Part shown: piece by piece, positions 21,596-34,386 of the stretch
How positions within the stretch are numbered: the stretch's first letter is position 1
Layout of the letters: every line of letters begins with the position of its first letter
Assembly: GCF_034190915.1 (NCBI RefSeq)
Contig: NW_026947499.1
Coordinates: 2,851,950-2,915,949 of the forward strand
Direction of reading: 5' to 3'
Length of the DNA: 64,000 bases
Origin: Cavia porcellus
Lineage: Eukaryota > Chordata > Mammalia > Rodentia > Caviidae
The notes under the pieces: generated by a model
Told to the model about the DNA's origin: nothing
The model's input: only the letters and a program-made list of their open reading frames with translations
Databases searched by the model: none
Made by a program: the position numbers and the translations under genes

Positions 21596-21845
21596 GGTGA
21601 GACAAACATTGGGGGGAATGGTTCCCGATAAGCTTAACCCTATAGCTACTGCAAGACCCAGCAATTACATTCTTAAAGTTTACCAAAGAGAGCTGGAAGC
21701 GGAGACCCACACAGTGACTTGCCCATGGATATTTGCAACAGCTTCGTCTACAACAACCAAAACCTGGAAACACTACAAATGTCTATCAATATGTGGGAGA
21801 ATAAGGCAGTGATCCAATCAATCAGCACTTTCAACAATAGCATAA
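21596..21845 (+). repeat. old L1 ORF2 end, left part
   Basis: Follows the L1 consensus with decay: CTACTGCAAGACCCAGCAATTAC, TTTACCAAAGAGAG, ACAACCAAAACCTGGAAAC, AAATGTCTATCAATATG. It resumes after the LTR at about 22250. Confidence 0.7.
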
Positions 21846-21849
21846 TAGT

Positions 21850-22245
21850 TGTATAAGGGGGGGGGGGCTTCCGACTCATATAACTGAAAGGGTTTTGGCC
21901 CAGACAGGACACTGTAGCCAGGAAAGCCACAACCGGAAGCAGGAAGCCCCATCTCCCCTGCCCCTAAGAATTTACCTGTGACGCCATCTTCCCGCTCCTG
22001 GGAATTTACATATGGCGCCAAACCTAGGATCAGTGGGCTACCTGGGTATCCCTAATGCCCGCCTTAGGTTCCACCCCAAACCGAGGCTATTTACAGGCCC
22101 CCACGCCACGTGTCCGCCGGAGAGATCACCGGACGCCAGTGGTGGGGGTGCCGGTCATCTCTCTCCGTGTTCTCAGAATAAAGGCTGCTTTTTATTTTAT
22201 ATTTCTCATCTTTTGTTAATATTTTTCATCTTTTGGAAATAACTC
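21850..22245 (+). repeat. unclassified LTR-like repeat, copy 1
   Basis: About 390 bp with an LTR-like arrangement: a GC-rich first half, a CTATTTACAGG TATA-like place, AATAAAGGC at about 22177 and a T-rich end (CATCTTTTGG). It matches 53955-54290 over its whole length (TGAAAGGGTTTTGGC, GGACACTGTAGCCAGGAAAG, CAGAATAAAGGC, CATCTTTTGGAAATAA). It interrupts an old L1. I cannot name the family and exact ends are uncertain; a run of ten G residues lies near the left edge. Confidence 0.65.
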
Positions 22246-22249
22246 TATC

Positions 22250-22340
22250 AATAACAACATAGATGAACCTGGAGAATTTTTGTAGTTAAATAAGCTAGAG
22301 GTTCTGCCTTGTGATTTTCTAGAAAAACAAATCTAATTTA
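22250..22340 (+). repeat. old L1 ORF2 end, right part
   Basis: AACAACATAGATGAACCTGGAGAA continues the L1 fragment broken off at 21845. Confidence 0.6.
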
Positions 22341-22795
22341 ACTAAACAGAAACAAATTATTATTTGTTTAAGGTAAGTGTTGGAGTATGTCTTCACTAAA
22401 AAGAGGGACAAGGGAAGTTGGGGTGATCATGGAAACGTCCTGCATCCTGATCATGATGGTGACCTTACTGCAAGGTTTATCTATGTCTGCAAATATGTCA
22501 ACCTATACATAGAAGATGCACCTTATTTGCTGCCTATGTTACCAATCCCTAAAATTGGTTTTAAAATATTCCATGCATTTGACAAACCAAAAATACAAAA
22601 TACTTGAATTTACCCCAAAATGACTACAATCATTCCACAGCCCAGCCCAGCTGACACCTTTAGTGTGGAGAGTGGACAAGCCCCAGGCAACTGCCTGCTT
22701 CCTGTCTTGGCCCAGAGTGGGTGACCGCTCGCAGGGATACAGGAGAAACAGGACTCCCAACCTGCGGGATGTCAGCGATGAAAACAGGAGTCCTC
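22341..22795. other. no feature recognised
   Basis: No gene or repeat recognised; short overlapping frames only. Confidence 0.45.
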
Positions 22796-23130
22796 TGCAA
22801 TGCAGGAATGAATTCCAAGGAACAAGGGAGGTTAAGAGTAGAAAAGATTGAAGATGGCCCCTGAGAGACAGGAGGGGAGCTGAAAGTGGGATGCCACAAA
22901 GGTCATTTCTCTAAGAAAGTTTTATAGAGTAAAATCACGAGGTGGGTACAAAAACACAAGGCGAGGCAACCCGGGTCAAACTGTAATCAGCCAATAAGGT
23001 TACAAGAGATCCGTTTAGTTAATACTGACTGATTCAGCAGGGATGCGGGCCACAGCTAGGGTACACACAGAGAACAAAGGCACTTGGGGGAGGGGATGTT
23101 CCAGATGCTCTGCTCAGCCACCTGGTGACT
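22796..23130. repeat. dispersed repeat, family shared with 27591-28010
   Basis: AGGAACAAGGGAGGTTAAGAG, GAGACAGGAGGGG and a CACGAGGTG segment recur in the same order at 27591-28010 with about 65-70% similarity. This is probably an old LTR, strand unknown. Confidence 0.45.
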
Positions 23131-23482
23131 GATGCCCTAGCTGGACTTCCTGGACCAGCTGGGGCTAATTACAGTACAATTGCAAGTTACCGCTGTGCCT
23201 TAAAGAGGCAGGCAGGGGTGGTCACTGTGTGTTTATCTTGAGGCCGGGCCTTCTTCAGCTGCACCTTCAGCCACAATTCTGCTGTCCAGTTCTCACTGAC
23301 TTCCCAAAGAGCTAATCCTTTTCTGACTACATGTGAATTTCTACCTAACTTTGCTGGCTATAAATAAATCAGGTAAAGCAAATCCTTCGAAAAAGGTAGA
23401 ACTGGTCCTGTTATTCCTGTGCTTGAAATTCCCCAAAAGTCAGAACCAAATTTGGAGTTCTTGTCTTGGAACAGGATACAAG
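23131..23482. other. no feature recognised
   Basis: No gene or clear repeat seen. Confidence 0.4.
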
Positions 23483-23916
23483 GTTAAGTGTCGATGTCGC
23501 TCCTGGCCGGCAGGAAGGACACACGACAAAGTCTGGCAGTGGACAACCTTTTCTTTTATTTTCCTTCTCCGTACAGCCTGCCCTGGGATCGCTCCCAGCC
23601 GAAGCCTCCTTTGGTCCGCTCCCCGCGGCTCCTTCTGGGCTTCTACTTCCGGGCTTCTTCTTCCCCCCCAGGGGTGGCACCAGTATATATACGGATACAG
23701 TGTCCAATCATGTTAAAGTAAGCAAGGCAAGCTGATTGGCTAACATCATCAGTTGCCAGGCAGACTATATTGTTGAGCGGGTTGCTTACGGGGTAAGCAG
23801 GAAACTAACGTGCTCGATGGGAGGGGTAATCTACCTCAGGCTTTACTCTTTACTACAGGCCTCACGTCCGCCAAGTGAGGCGACCGGGCTCCGGGCTGCG
23901 GCTCCCAACAGTTAAG
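23483..23916 (-). mobile_element. solo IAP-like LTR with 6-bp TSD
   Basis: The 422-bp LTR (23489-23910) reads TGTTGGGAGCC...CATCGACA on the minus strand and is flanked by GTTAAG on both sides (23483-23488, 23911-23916). It has CCAAT-type AGCCAATCAGC, a TATATATAC box near 23690 and AATAAAAG near 23555. It matches the 3' LTR at 61923-62352 throughout with moderate divergence (about 75-80% by eye), so both are one family. A solo LTR is left when a provirus recombines between its LTRs. Several short frames here are artefacts. Confidence 0.9.
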
Positions 23917-24187
23917 GTCAGGTGTGAGTCACAGAAAGATTCTGGTAGCTTTGAGGAACAGAAATTTGTTTCTGTTTCCAGCCAGGAAAGTCTAGACGTG
24001 GTGTAGTCTACTATCAGACTAGTGTTCTAGACTAAAGCTAAGCTTTAATAGACACTCAGAGCCTTTCTCTTGTTACTCCTCTGTGTTAAGGCAGCTGAGG
24101 GTCTAGGGTAGATTCTGGGATTCCAGCTACTTTCAGCCACTGGGATAAGAGGAATATTCCTGTTCTGATCCTATTAGGAACACATTA
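23917..24187. other. no feature recognised
   Basis: Short stretch with nothing recognisable. Confidence 0.4.
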
Positions 24188-24290
24188 GGAGGCAAGCCAG
24201 GTTGTGCAAGCTTGTAAACCCTGCACTCCGCATCCAGTGAGCTAGGGGCCGAGGCAGGAAAGCTGAGTTCCACCCGCCCCGGGTCAGAAG
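24188..24290 (+). repeat. diverged B1-like SINE
   Basis: GGCAAGCCAGGTTGTGCAAGC, CTTGTAAACCCTGCA and GGGGCCGAGGCAGGAAAGCTGAGTTC follow the B1 order with many changes. Confidence 0.5.
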
Positions 24291-24450
24291 GGCCCAGAGG
24301 AGGAGCTGCTGCACCAGCTACTTCAATGGCCGGCCAAGAATTCCCCACCCCCACCTCCACCTCCACCCCCACACGCCTAGCACCCGCAGCGAGGGAGGGG
24401 AGGGAGGGGAGCGGCGCGGCCCTGCCCTGAGCCCTAGGGGCGTGGTCCGC
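24230..24450. other. small CpG-rich, purine/pyrimidine-skewed patch
   Basis: About a dozen CpGs in 220 bp plus C-rich (CCACCTCCACCTCCACC) and G-rich (GAGGGAGGGGAGGGAGGGG) runs. It is above the local background but too small to call a CpG island, and part of it overlaps the B1. Confidence 0.4.
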
Positions 24451-24470
24451 ATTTCTACTCCAGTTTAGCT

Positions 24471-25543
24471 CTGGTCTTGGCTGCATGCACGGACAGTAAG
24501 AGGTCTCTGTGGCTCCCTACAGAACTTCCTGCCCTTACATTTCCCCAGATACGACAGAATTTGCTGCATACTCACGCTCCTAAGTGGCAACGTCACGCTG
24601 AAGTGTATACATGATGTCACGGGCGTTGGAGGACACAGTGAGACTCTTCAGTCAGCCTTGTGGGTTTGCACTCTTCTGTTCAGGAAAGCACCTGGGAATG
24701 CCCCATAGGCTGGTCCCTGCAGGCACAGCGTTTTCCTGCAGAATCCGGCCAAGGAGATCTGGGCTACACACACACAACCACACACAGTCTAGTGAGATTT
24801 CTCTGCTCAGTGTCTGGTGACTGCTCCTCTGGTCTACCTGGCAAGGGCACAGGTGCTCTGTCAAGGGCCCTGGGAGAGGCTGAGCCTCCTGAACCCGGGA
24901 TTCCCATCCCTTCTCCAGATTTCACAGAAGGAAAGTCAGCTGATGGGAACCCCAACCCTGAAGGGAAAAGTCCTCCTTTGTCCCTGGGGGACTGCAGCCC
25001 CACCTCCCTGCCCCCCACACCCAAGGAGATCTTGCCTTTGTGATGCACTCAGGCATCACAAAGGAAGCCTGGCTGCTCAGGGTGACCTTTAATCCTGGTC
25101 ACCTGGGAACCCCAGAGCATTCCAAGGCCATAGGCATTGACACAGCAAGGCAGAAACCTAATCAAAATAAAGACAGGGACACAGACCAACTCTGAGGCCC
25201 TGTCTTCTTCCCGGGTCCAGACACAGGATGGGAAGAGGAAGCAACTCTAAGATTTGGCTTGCGATTTGCAGAACCCTGCCTTGAGAAAGCACAGAGCTGC
25301 CTGAAGAGTCCCCTATCAGCAGGAGCGAGATCCAGAGAGGAAGAAACCCAGGATGCGAACCAAGCCAAAAAGGTCACTGTCAAGTGTTGAGGCCCCTCAA
25401 CACTGTCGCTGGTCTCCTGGACTGGTAATTGCTGCTTAAGGAGAAAAAAGAAAACAGACAGCTCAGATTGCACCTGTGAGAGAGGAGCCCTAAACAACAG
25501 TAGGAAGCAAAGCAGCTGGTTCTAGGATCAGCTGCAGCTGGGT
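24471..25543. other. no feature recognised
   Basis: GC-moderate sequence. Frames of 70-127 codons occur on both strands in the same place (24652-25092), as expected by chance in GC-rich DNA. Confidence 0.45.
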
Positions 25544-27590
<2,047 letters not shown>

Positions 27591-28010
27591 AATCTAAGGA
27601 TGAATTTTAGGAACAACGGAGGTTAAGAGCAGAATGTAATTTTTGATAGAAAGGAAGCTTTTTGTCCTAGAGACAGAAGAGGTCCCAAGTGTGTTGCCAA
27701 AGACTATTTTCAAGGGGCTTTTATGCAGCAATACCACGAGGTGAGATGGGTCCAAGACAGGACCTGACAAGGTGGGCATGAGGTGGGACAGAAATGTGGC
27801 CAGTCAATGAGTTGATGAGTGTGATCATTCAGGTAATATTGATTAAATCGGGAACAGATGAGGAGGTGAGTCACATAACCAGCAAGCCTGAACACAGAAC
27901 AGGGCCTTTGGCTGTAGGGCTTGGGTTAGTGGCTTGGCGTCCTCAGGGTGGTAGAGACCTAATTAGGATATCAGTCCTTAGGATGTGGGTGTATTTGTTT
28001 GATCTTCTTG
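27591..28010. repeat. dispersed repeat, family shared with 22796-23130
   Basis: Contains GGAACAACGGAGGTTAAGAG, AGAGACAGAAGAGG and ACCACGAGGTGAGATGGG, parallel to the other copy. Probably an old LTR. Confidence 0.45.
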
Positions 28011-28365
28011 AGGTCTGACCCACAGTGGGAAGTGTCTGTCTCCTCCAAGGTCTCAAGGTATCTGGCCTTCTGCACTGGCTCCTCCCAGGGGCAAACCCAA
28101 TCTGTAACATTCCCATCTAACTCAGCTGCCTGTGACAATATGAGCACTGAATGACACAATTACGCCATCCTTACAGTCCAGCACAGAAACGATTCTCATG
28201 AAATGCTGGGGGTGCTGCTATTTCTCTAAGCACCATCCTGCCTCAGCCATTCTCTTCTTCAGTGTTCCTGGCGAGGAGCACAAATCCTGTATCATCATTA
28301 ACCTTTCCCATAGATGTCAGAGGGATACTCACCAGGTTCTTCCTTCTCTTGGCTACATTCTGCTT
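28011..28365. other. no feature recognised
   Basis: No gene or clear repeat. Confidence 0.4.
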
Positions 28366-28566
28366 GCTGAAAAACGCTACCCCACATCCACCACAGGGAG
28401 GAGCAGAGAGAGATTTATTTTGACTCAGGGTTTCACCCCTGGCAATCCATGATTGTCTGACTCAAATGCAGAATAGTGCAGCAGAGGCACGCAAGGGAGG
28501 AGAAGCTGCTATGTCATGGTGGTCAGAAGTCAGAGAGTAAAGTGAGGAATGCAGGCGAGATACTGT
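28366..28566 (-). repeat. MaLR-type LTR (level 1 of the stack), first part
   Basis: Reverse MaLR order: GAGAGATTTATTTTGACTCAGGG, CATGGTGGTCAGAAG, AGAGAG-like purine run. It stops where the + strand LTR starts and resumes at about 34885. Confidence 0.55.
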
Positions 28567-28820
28567 TATGGCTTAGATCTAAAGTTCCCTCCCCTAAAAA
28601 GTTCTCCTGTACGTGGGAATGTTGACATCTTGGGGACCCTGTACTTTTCAGTGCATTAATTCACGGTTAAATCCACTGCTGGATGTGCCATTTGGATCAA
28701 GTTGGATGAAGCAGATCACAGAGGGCAAGAACAGAGGGCTCATCTCCCTCCTCAGCCCCTCCCCTCTCTGCTTCCTGGTCATCATCATGGGAGCAGCTCC
28801 TTTCCACCACAATGCCTGCG
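28567..28820 (+). repeat. MaLR-type LTR (level 2), left part
   Basis: Starts TGTTATGGCTTAGATC near 28564 and runs to CCACAATGCCTGCG, where the provirus begins. The rest is at about 34765-34884, ending GTGACCAAGACA. Left flank GATAC and right flank GAGAC are a near 5-bp duplication inside the level 1 LTR. Confidence 0.65.
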
Positions 28821-29180
28821 TGGAAACTTTGTTCTCAATCTAGAGCAGCACAGAATATTAAAAGAGAAGAGACAACTAGATAAGAAAATTTAATGAGGAA
28901 GGCACGAAGTCACCACAATGAAGGCTGCAGTGGCTCTCTGCAGACAAAAGACAGGTTCTCCTATATCAGGAGATATACCTCTGATGGGGGTAGGGCTCTG
29001 GGGACTGATGTGATCTGATGCATTTTGTGAGATTGCAGGGGATAGCATAAATCCTTACCTGCCTGAGCTTTGGCATGGACTTCTTGGAGATAGAAGCCAT
29101 AGGGTCTTCTGGGATGAAGGAGTTATGTATCATCAGGGCACAGTTTTGAACGGTCACCATGATTATTGTGCTGTCTCTCA
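28821..29180 (-). repeat. 3' LTR of the class I provirus
   Basis: Ends AACAAAGTTTCCA on the minus strand at 28821. It matches 34387-34745 along its length, including AGCAGCACAGAATA, CTCTGCAGACAAA and CATAGGGTCTTCTGGGA on the + strand. The right edge near 29180 is approximate. Confidence 0.8.
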
Positions 29181-30200
29181 GATGGGGAAGAGCTATCATT
29201 CCCATCTCTTTGGTGTTAAGGATGCTGTGGAGTCTTTCTGACTGCTTCCAGCTGAGGGGAGGTACTGTAGGGGTCTAGAGTAGAAGGGAATAGGATTGAG
29301 GGATCTGTTCTGTTGAAGACTGTGAGGTAGAGATGTCATTCTGTAATAGGATTTTTTTTTGTTTTTTTTTTTTTTGGTAGTGAACATCTGTGTACCGGCT
29401 TGGATAAACTATAAGAGGAGCCTGAAGGCATGGGAACAAAAAGCAAAAAAGCATTACAGTAATTAGGAGACTCATAATTGGCATTAAGATTGGCTCATAT
29501 GTCTAGTGAGCCCCACAATGATGACCAGGAGGTAGATTCTGAAAACTGGTGTCTGATTTATTTATCAGTTGCCAATGTTTTGAGTTTTGTACCTGGTCTC
29601 TTACATTCCTGATTGGTTTACAAAATAGCAGCATTCTTCTCCCAGAATGACATAGTATCCCCTTTTCTGCTGTACGAATACCGAGTGCCCTTCCTTGTTG
29701 GAGAACTACTGTGGCCAGTGAGTTTGTTTGATCTTGAAGTGAATTAAATTTTGGGAGACTGAATTTATCACTGTTTTAAAGTCATGTGATATCTGATGTG
29801 AGGCTGCTTTTTAATCTACTTGTTCCCTGACTGATGGTAGAAAATATATTTATCCCAGTCACAATAGGCACTATTTCCACTCTACATGTGATAGTGTGAT
29901 GAGGTGGACCTTGTAGATGTTGGTGTAGGATTTGTGATTGAGTGTGTAAAGTAACCTTGGTGTTATCACAGCCACTGTGGCTGATCCCTGCCACAGGGAA
30001 GGAAGACATGTGTAGGTCCTATGTCCACAGACAAAATCATCCTGTTGAAGGACAGGTTGATTGACCTTTTTGTGTTATTAGTATGTATGTTTTGTAGGAG
30101 GTCAGGTTTTTTACCTAAGGAACATTTGGTGAATTGTTCGGGTTGTATATATAAGTTATGTCTTAGGCCATAATTGTGATGGGACAATTTTAGTTTGAGG
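29181..30200 (-). pseudogene. Env transmembrane (TM) region, decayed
   Basis: Minus-strand sequence near 29655-29735 keeps the order of a class I retroviral TM: an LATVVLQQGRAL-type immunosuppressive-like segment, then an EECCYF motif at about 29626-29645. The expected first Cys of the CX6CC motif reads Tyr, and a one-base deletion separates the two segments. Further stops lie on both sides. The downstream membrane-span/tail sequence around 29370-29500 is only faintly readable. No functional Env can be made. A T-run at 29352-29375 interrupts the end. Confidence 0.65.
29352..29375. repeat. poly(T) run
   Basis: T9-G-T14 within the proviral env end; possibly the tail of a tiny reverse-oriented insertion. 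Confidence 0.8.
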
Positions 30201-30285
30201 TTTTTGTTGGAATAGAGATTGGTTCTGTTTTATTGGAGATGTCATATGGAGATTTTGTTGATAGGGTAGACGTAATCAGCAGTGA

Positions 30286-30297
30286 GGGTCTGAGATA

Positions 30298-30328
<31 letters not shown>

Positions 30329-30442
30329 GGTCTTTTTCCTTTTCCTTTTTATCAGTACTGGGGATCGAACCCACGACTGCCTGCTTGCAACACAGGCACT
30401 TATGCCGCTGAGCTAAATCCCCAGCCCCGGGGTCTGAGATAT
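30286..30442 (-). mobile_element. ID SINE with 13-bp TSD, inside env
   Basis: The SINE body is 30299-30428. On the minus strand it starts GGGGCTGGGGATTTAGCTC (tRNA-Ala-like A box), has a GGGTTCGATCCC B box, and ends in an A-rich tail with an AT repeat. GGGTCTGAGATAT flanks it at 30286-30298 and 30430-30442. BC1/ID elements are Pol III-transcribed and mobilised by L1. Confidence 0.92.
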
Positions 30443-30773
30443 TTAAAGCATGTAAAAGTTTAAAAGTGTTGTTTAAATGTTGAGGTGTGGGAAGGGCTGT
30501 GAGATGAGTTTCTCTTAAGAGTGGGGAGAGTGTTAAGAGTTGAGATGTGAGGACCAAGGTATTGGGGAGCAGTTTTTTGTGAAGAGTTATAAATATAGGT
30601 TTACGAGCAGATGTGACATACAGTTGAAAGCCCCATGTTTGACAGTGAGGAAGTAGTGGAAATGTTTTGGATTTTTTTATGTGAACATGTAAGACCTCTG
30701 TCCAGAAGGTACATGTGGTAGTTATGTTTATGTAGATGTAGTCATCGTGATTTGTCCAAAATTGAAGATTATT

Positions 30774-31103
30774 TCACCCTATGGGCTCACATCTCCAGTG
30801 AGAACAATGAAGACTGGAACGGTCAGAATATGGTGCAAAGTTTGGATTTTTAGGGCCGAGGTAAAGGTGAGGAGCACAGGTTGTGTACATAGGTTGTGCA
30901 CTGTGGTAACCTTTAACAGTGAGCATACTCCACGGGAAATTGAATATTAGAAGTTCTGAAGTGCAATTGGCTTGAGCAATAGTTGTGTGGGAAGGATCCC
31001 CTACTCCCCCATGTATAGTTACTTTAAATTGGAATTTTGGGGCGTTTGAGTGTGGTAGGGGTAGGTGAAGTAATAGACTGAGGTAGAGGAGGAAGACTAT
31101 CAT
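30774..31103 (-). pseudogene. Env N-terminus (signal peptide and start of surface subunit)
   Basis: A 109-codon open piece starts MIVFLLYLSLLLHLPLPH, a clear signal peptide, followed by a segment with a Cys and an N-x-[ST] site (ANCTSE) and a second YTTC/LHC Cys pair. It sits just after the integrase end, where env begins. It stops at 30774 and the rest of env is interrupted. Family assignment rests on position and leader. Confidence 0.55.
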
Positions 31104-31359
31104 GTTGACTAAGGCAACTGAGGAATGTAAAGAGTATGATTATTAATATGAAGAGTGTGGTAACTGTAAGCTTTTGGAGAATGGTGTAATTTTTTTGGGG
31201 GGTAGAGTGTTAGAGCACCTGCGAGGAAGAGGAGAAGTATAGAGCCATATGTAGGCCAAAACCAGGTAGGGGAGCAAAACTGTAGCATTTGTGTTGTGTC
31301 AGTCTGAGATGGGTCAGAGCTATTGGACATGAGGCCCCTCAAGTCTCTTTACTGTGTTC

Positions 31360-31800
31360 AGGATCCAGATTATCAGGCAGTGGATGGTATCTCTTCCTCT
31401 GGGTGATGTGAAGCCAGCACGGGAATCCCTCTACCTTTACCACAGTTGGAATCACAAGGTGTACCAGATGAGGTCAGTTTTCCTTACGTTGAAGAGTTGT
31501 AGTTGAACCTGTGGGCTTAGGAATTTGAATATAGATTAAGTCTCCTGGAGATAAAGGAGGACCTGGTGTGTATCCCTCAGAGGGCTGAGGGAGGCAATGA
31601 TCTGTGTATTGCTGAAGCAGGTGTTAGAGGAAGTAAAGAATCAGAATGTAGTCAGCTAAGTGAAGAAGATTGAAAGGTGAAGGCAAGTTTTGTAAGACAA
31701 ACAGTCTACTATACATAAGCTCAGAGTGGCTTAACTGAGTAGGTGATCTGGGGAGAGCTCAGAGTTTTATATGGCCTGGAGGTTACCAGTAGAGAGGAGA
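31360..31800 (-). pseudogene. integrase C-terminal region, class I type, decayed
   Basis: Minus strand near 31440-31560 reads SPGDLIYIQIPKPTGS, matching the PGDLVYVK-type start of the gammaretroviral/class I integrase C-terminal domain. It is followed by a Lys/Arg-rich end before env. Stops occur on both sides. Confidence 0.65.
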
Positions 31801-32009
31801 ATCGTGTATATGTGGGAAGGAAGCATGAGTTAACTCGAGAACATCTGTGCAGTCATGTAGAGGACTTATCTCTGTATCTGTTGTAGGACTGGGCAACAGG
31901 TTGGCTGGTTGACGGTGTGGCTGTTTGAGACTGTGACAGTGGGGTCTTGTGTTAAAGTTGGATGTACTTGTTGTAGCTGCGATGGGGTCATTAGAGCTGG
32001 GAGTGTCTT

Positions 32010-32500
32010 GTGAGAAATTAGATTGACTAGTGGTGTGGTGAGTAACCAGTGATTGTCTCACCTAAAGTGAATTTTTTGGCTTCTTGGGTCAGGATGGCTG
32101 TTGCTGCTATCATGTGAAGGCATGGAGGCTATCCTGTATCCATAGTGTCTAGCTGTTTTAAGAGGTAGGCTATGGCCTGGAGTGATGGTCTTTTTCTGTG
32201 TCCCAATATTCCCATCGCATTACCCTTATCTGTTGTAGTGTATGGAATACAGGGTACTGTAGGATTAGGGAGTGTAAGTGCAGGGGCTCTAAGGAGGGCC
32301 TCCTTAAGCTCATGAAGGGAGTGTCAACTGGTATCTAGGGGTTCTGAAATAGGGGTGTCATAAGGTGAGTGAGGGACTTTTAGAAACCCAAGCAGAGGAT
32401 AATAGGTTTGAGTCCCTGTTGATGCTTAGGAGCTATTAGGTATTGGGGAACAGAAGGGAAGACTGATGGGTGCTTGAGGTGAATTAGCATTGGATTAATG
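32010..32500 (-). pseudogene. reverse transcriptase remnant with central deletion
   Basis: Near 32050-32170 the minus strand reads AIAYLLKQLDTMDTG, a stop, then PPCLHMIAATAILTQEAKKF, which is the class I RT connection region. Near 32370-32480 it reads like the RT N-terminal entry (SVPQYLIAPKHQQGLKPII). The catalytic palm between them, with the YxDD motif, is absent, so part of RT was deleted. Confidence 0.65.
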
Positions 32501-33030
32501 TGAGTGGCATGAGTGGGAATGGAGGTGTCTCAGACCGCAGGGTCCATGATGCAGGAGGGGAGGGAAGGGGCTGAGTCAGTGGTGTATGATGGTAGGATTG
32601 GAGTATGAGAGCTGTGGGGAGAAGGGGAGAGTATGAGAGAAATTGAGGTTTTGGAGTAGAACTTCTATCAAAAAGAAGTACAGGACAGGTTGAGACAGTA
32701 AGGCAGGTGTGTGTAAGGAAAGGGTTTGGCATCTGTAGAGAGTAGGTTTTGCCTGTGGAGGTCATGTATGTTGGCTGTCAATTCCCACAACGGAGACTGC
32801 AAACCAAGAACACTGGCCTTAAAACTCAGGAAGAACATTATGGGTGGCCTCCATGTCAACAAGGAGAGGTAAGGTTTAACCTGAGATGTCCAGTGAGACT
32901 CAGGGCTCTGAGAGGGACACCTAGGTGAGGCCTTAGCCCCGAGCCCAATCGATCCTCTTCAGCAGCAATGCCAAGACCAGCCAGTGATGAGTCCAAGGTG
33001 ACAGAGTCTTATCCTGTGAGAGTGAGGAAG
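32501..33030 (-). pseudogene. protease / RT start region, decayed
   Basis: Upstream of the RT entry the frame holds a VLLFD-like stretch at the expected protease position, but the catalytic DTG motif is not legible. Assigned by position only. Confidence 0.35.
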
Positions 33031-33039
33031 ATGATGACT

Positions 33040-33240
33040 TAATTGCTTTCTGATGGACAGGACAGTCGCACTTCCAGTGGCCTCTTGGTGTAGATGGGAC
33101 CGGTTTTCAGTTGTGGCTGTGGGTCAGGGCAGTGTCTTGTCCAGTGTCTTTTTTCTGCTGCGCTTGAAGCATGATGAGGGCATTCCCCGGTGTTAAGATT
33201 TTTTTGTTTTTCCAGCCTGCATTTTATCATGAGTCCTGAG
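33040..33240 (-). pseudogene. Gag nucleocapsid remnant with two zinc-knuckle-like motifs
   Basis: Minus strand carries RHWTRHCPDPQPQLK followed, in another frame about 25 codons on, by GHWKCDCP. Two GHWxxxCP knuckles near the Gag end are typical of HERV-H/F-like class I elements. The change of frame shows decay. Confidence 0.6.
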
Positions 33241-34358
33241 TGTGGCTCACTGCAGCTGTAGCTGCTGTGCCCATAAATTGACCTTAGTGTTTCAGCCTGG
33301 AATGCAGCCTTTTTATGATCGTTTGGAATGTAACATTTTTAAGGTCATTGTCTATTGTTGAAGCCTTGAGGGGATTGAGGACCAAAGTCTGATGTTTTGA
33401 ATTTAGTCTGACTGTTTGGTGCTGCTGGGGAAATAAAATGAGAGTTGAGGAGGATCACAGGATCAAGTATGATGGGTAGGAGGAAAGAGAGGAGGGGGCA
33501 GAGCAGGAGAAGGAGAAGGAGCTCACAGTAAACAGAGCTCACAGTGCTGAAGTCCTCTGAGTATGACTTGAGATGAGGATTAAGAAGAAGGTGAGGAGAG
33601 AGATGAGGCCTCTGTATGAGTTATGGTGATAGAGGGGTGGAGGTATTTCATCTATCAGATCTGAAAAACAAGAAGGGGGAGAGTCAAGCTGGCGAAGTGA
33701 TAAAGGAGGAGGACCTGTGAAGTGAGTCAAAGTAATTTGGGAGACTTTGCAGGTTTGGAATAAGTCAGGGAGGCCTGTAGCTGGACATAAGGTATTTACC
33801 CCCACTTACCTTTTCAGTAGTAAAAGTTACGTAAATCTCTTAATAGTCTATTTGGCCTGAGAGTTTGTTTTAGCAGAAGTGTATCTAAGTGCAGCCCAGA
33901 GGAGTGGTTTTGTTGCATAATGACTGATTATTACCCATGTTTTTGAATTAGAAAATTTACCTGGGGTTTGGAAGGTTCCTAAGTCAGTGAAAAATTGTCA
34001 CTCTCCAGTGAGGCACAACCAGGAGTCCCGAAGGGAGCAGAGTAGTCCCAATAAAGAATTCACCAGTTGTCACTGGAGAAGGGGAAGTCCTGAAGGATGT
34101 AGAGGTCCTGGACGGATATAGAGTAGTACGGGGGGGATGTACTATGATCATGATTTAAGGGCAGGCATCCCAAAGCTGAGTAGAGAGAAGGCTCACCTTG
34201 GACCTGATGAGATGAAGGCTGGTGTTGGATGTTGCCTAGAAATGGTGATGTGGAGGAGTCCCTTTTCCCAGAAAAAGAGAGAGAAAAGGAGGAGCAGAGA
34301 GGAAATGTCGGTAGGCCGGGGGCGGCTGACATCCCCCAGGAGCCACATAGCCTCTAAC
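33241..34358 (-). pseudogene. gag and leader region of the class I provirus, poorly readable
   Basis: By position this should be matrix, capsid and leader. Open pieces (33345-33542, 33539-33805, 34060-34332) are proline- and leucine-rich but carry no clear capsid homology region. No intact Gag frame remains. Confidence 0.4.
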
Positions 34359-34359
34359 C

Positions 34360-34377
34360 ACTGGAGTCACAGCACAA
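34360..34377 (-). promoter_or_regulatory. tRNA-His-like primer binding site
   Basis: Minus strand TTGTGCTGTGACTCCAGT, nine bases after the 5' LTR, matches the tRNA-His site TGGTGCCGTGACTCGGAT at 13 of 18 positions. HERV-H-type proviruses use tRNA-His. Confidence 0.5.
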
Positions 34378-34386
34378 CTGATTGAG

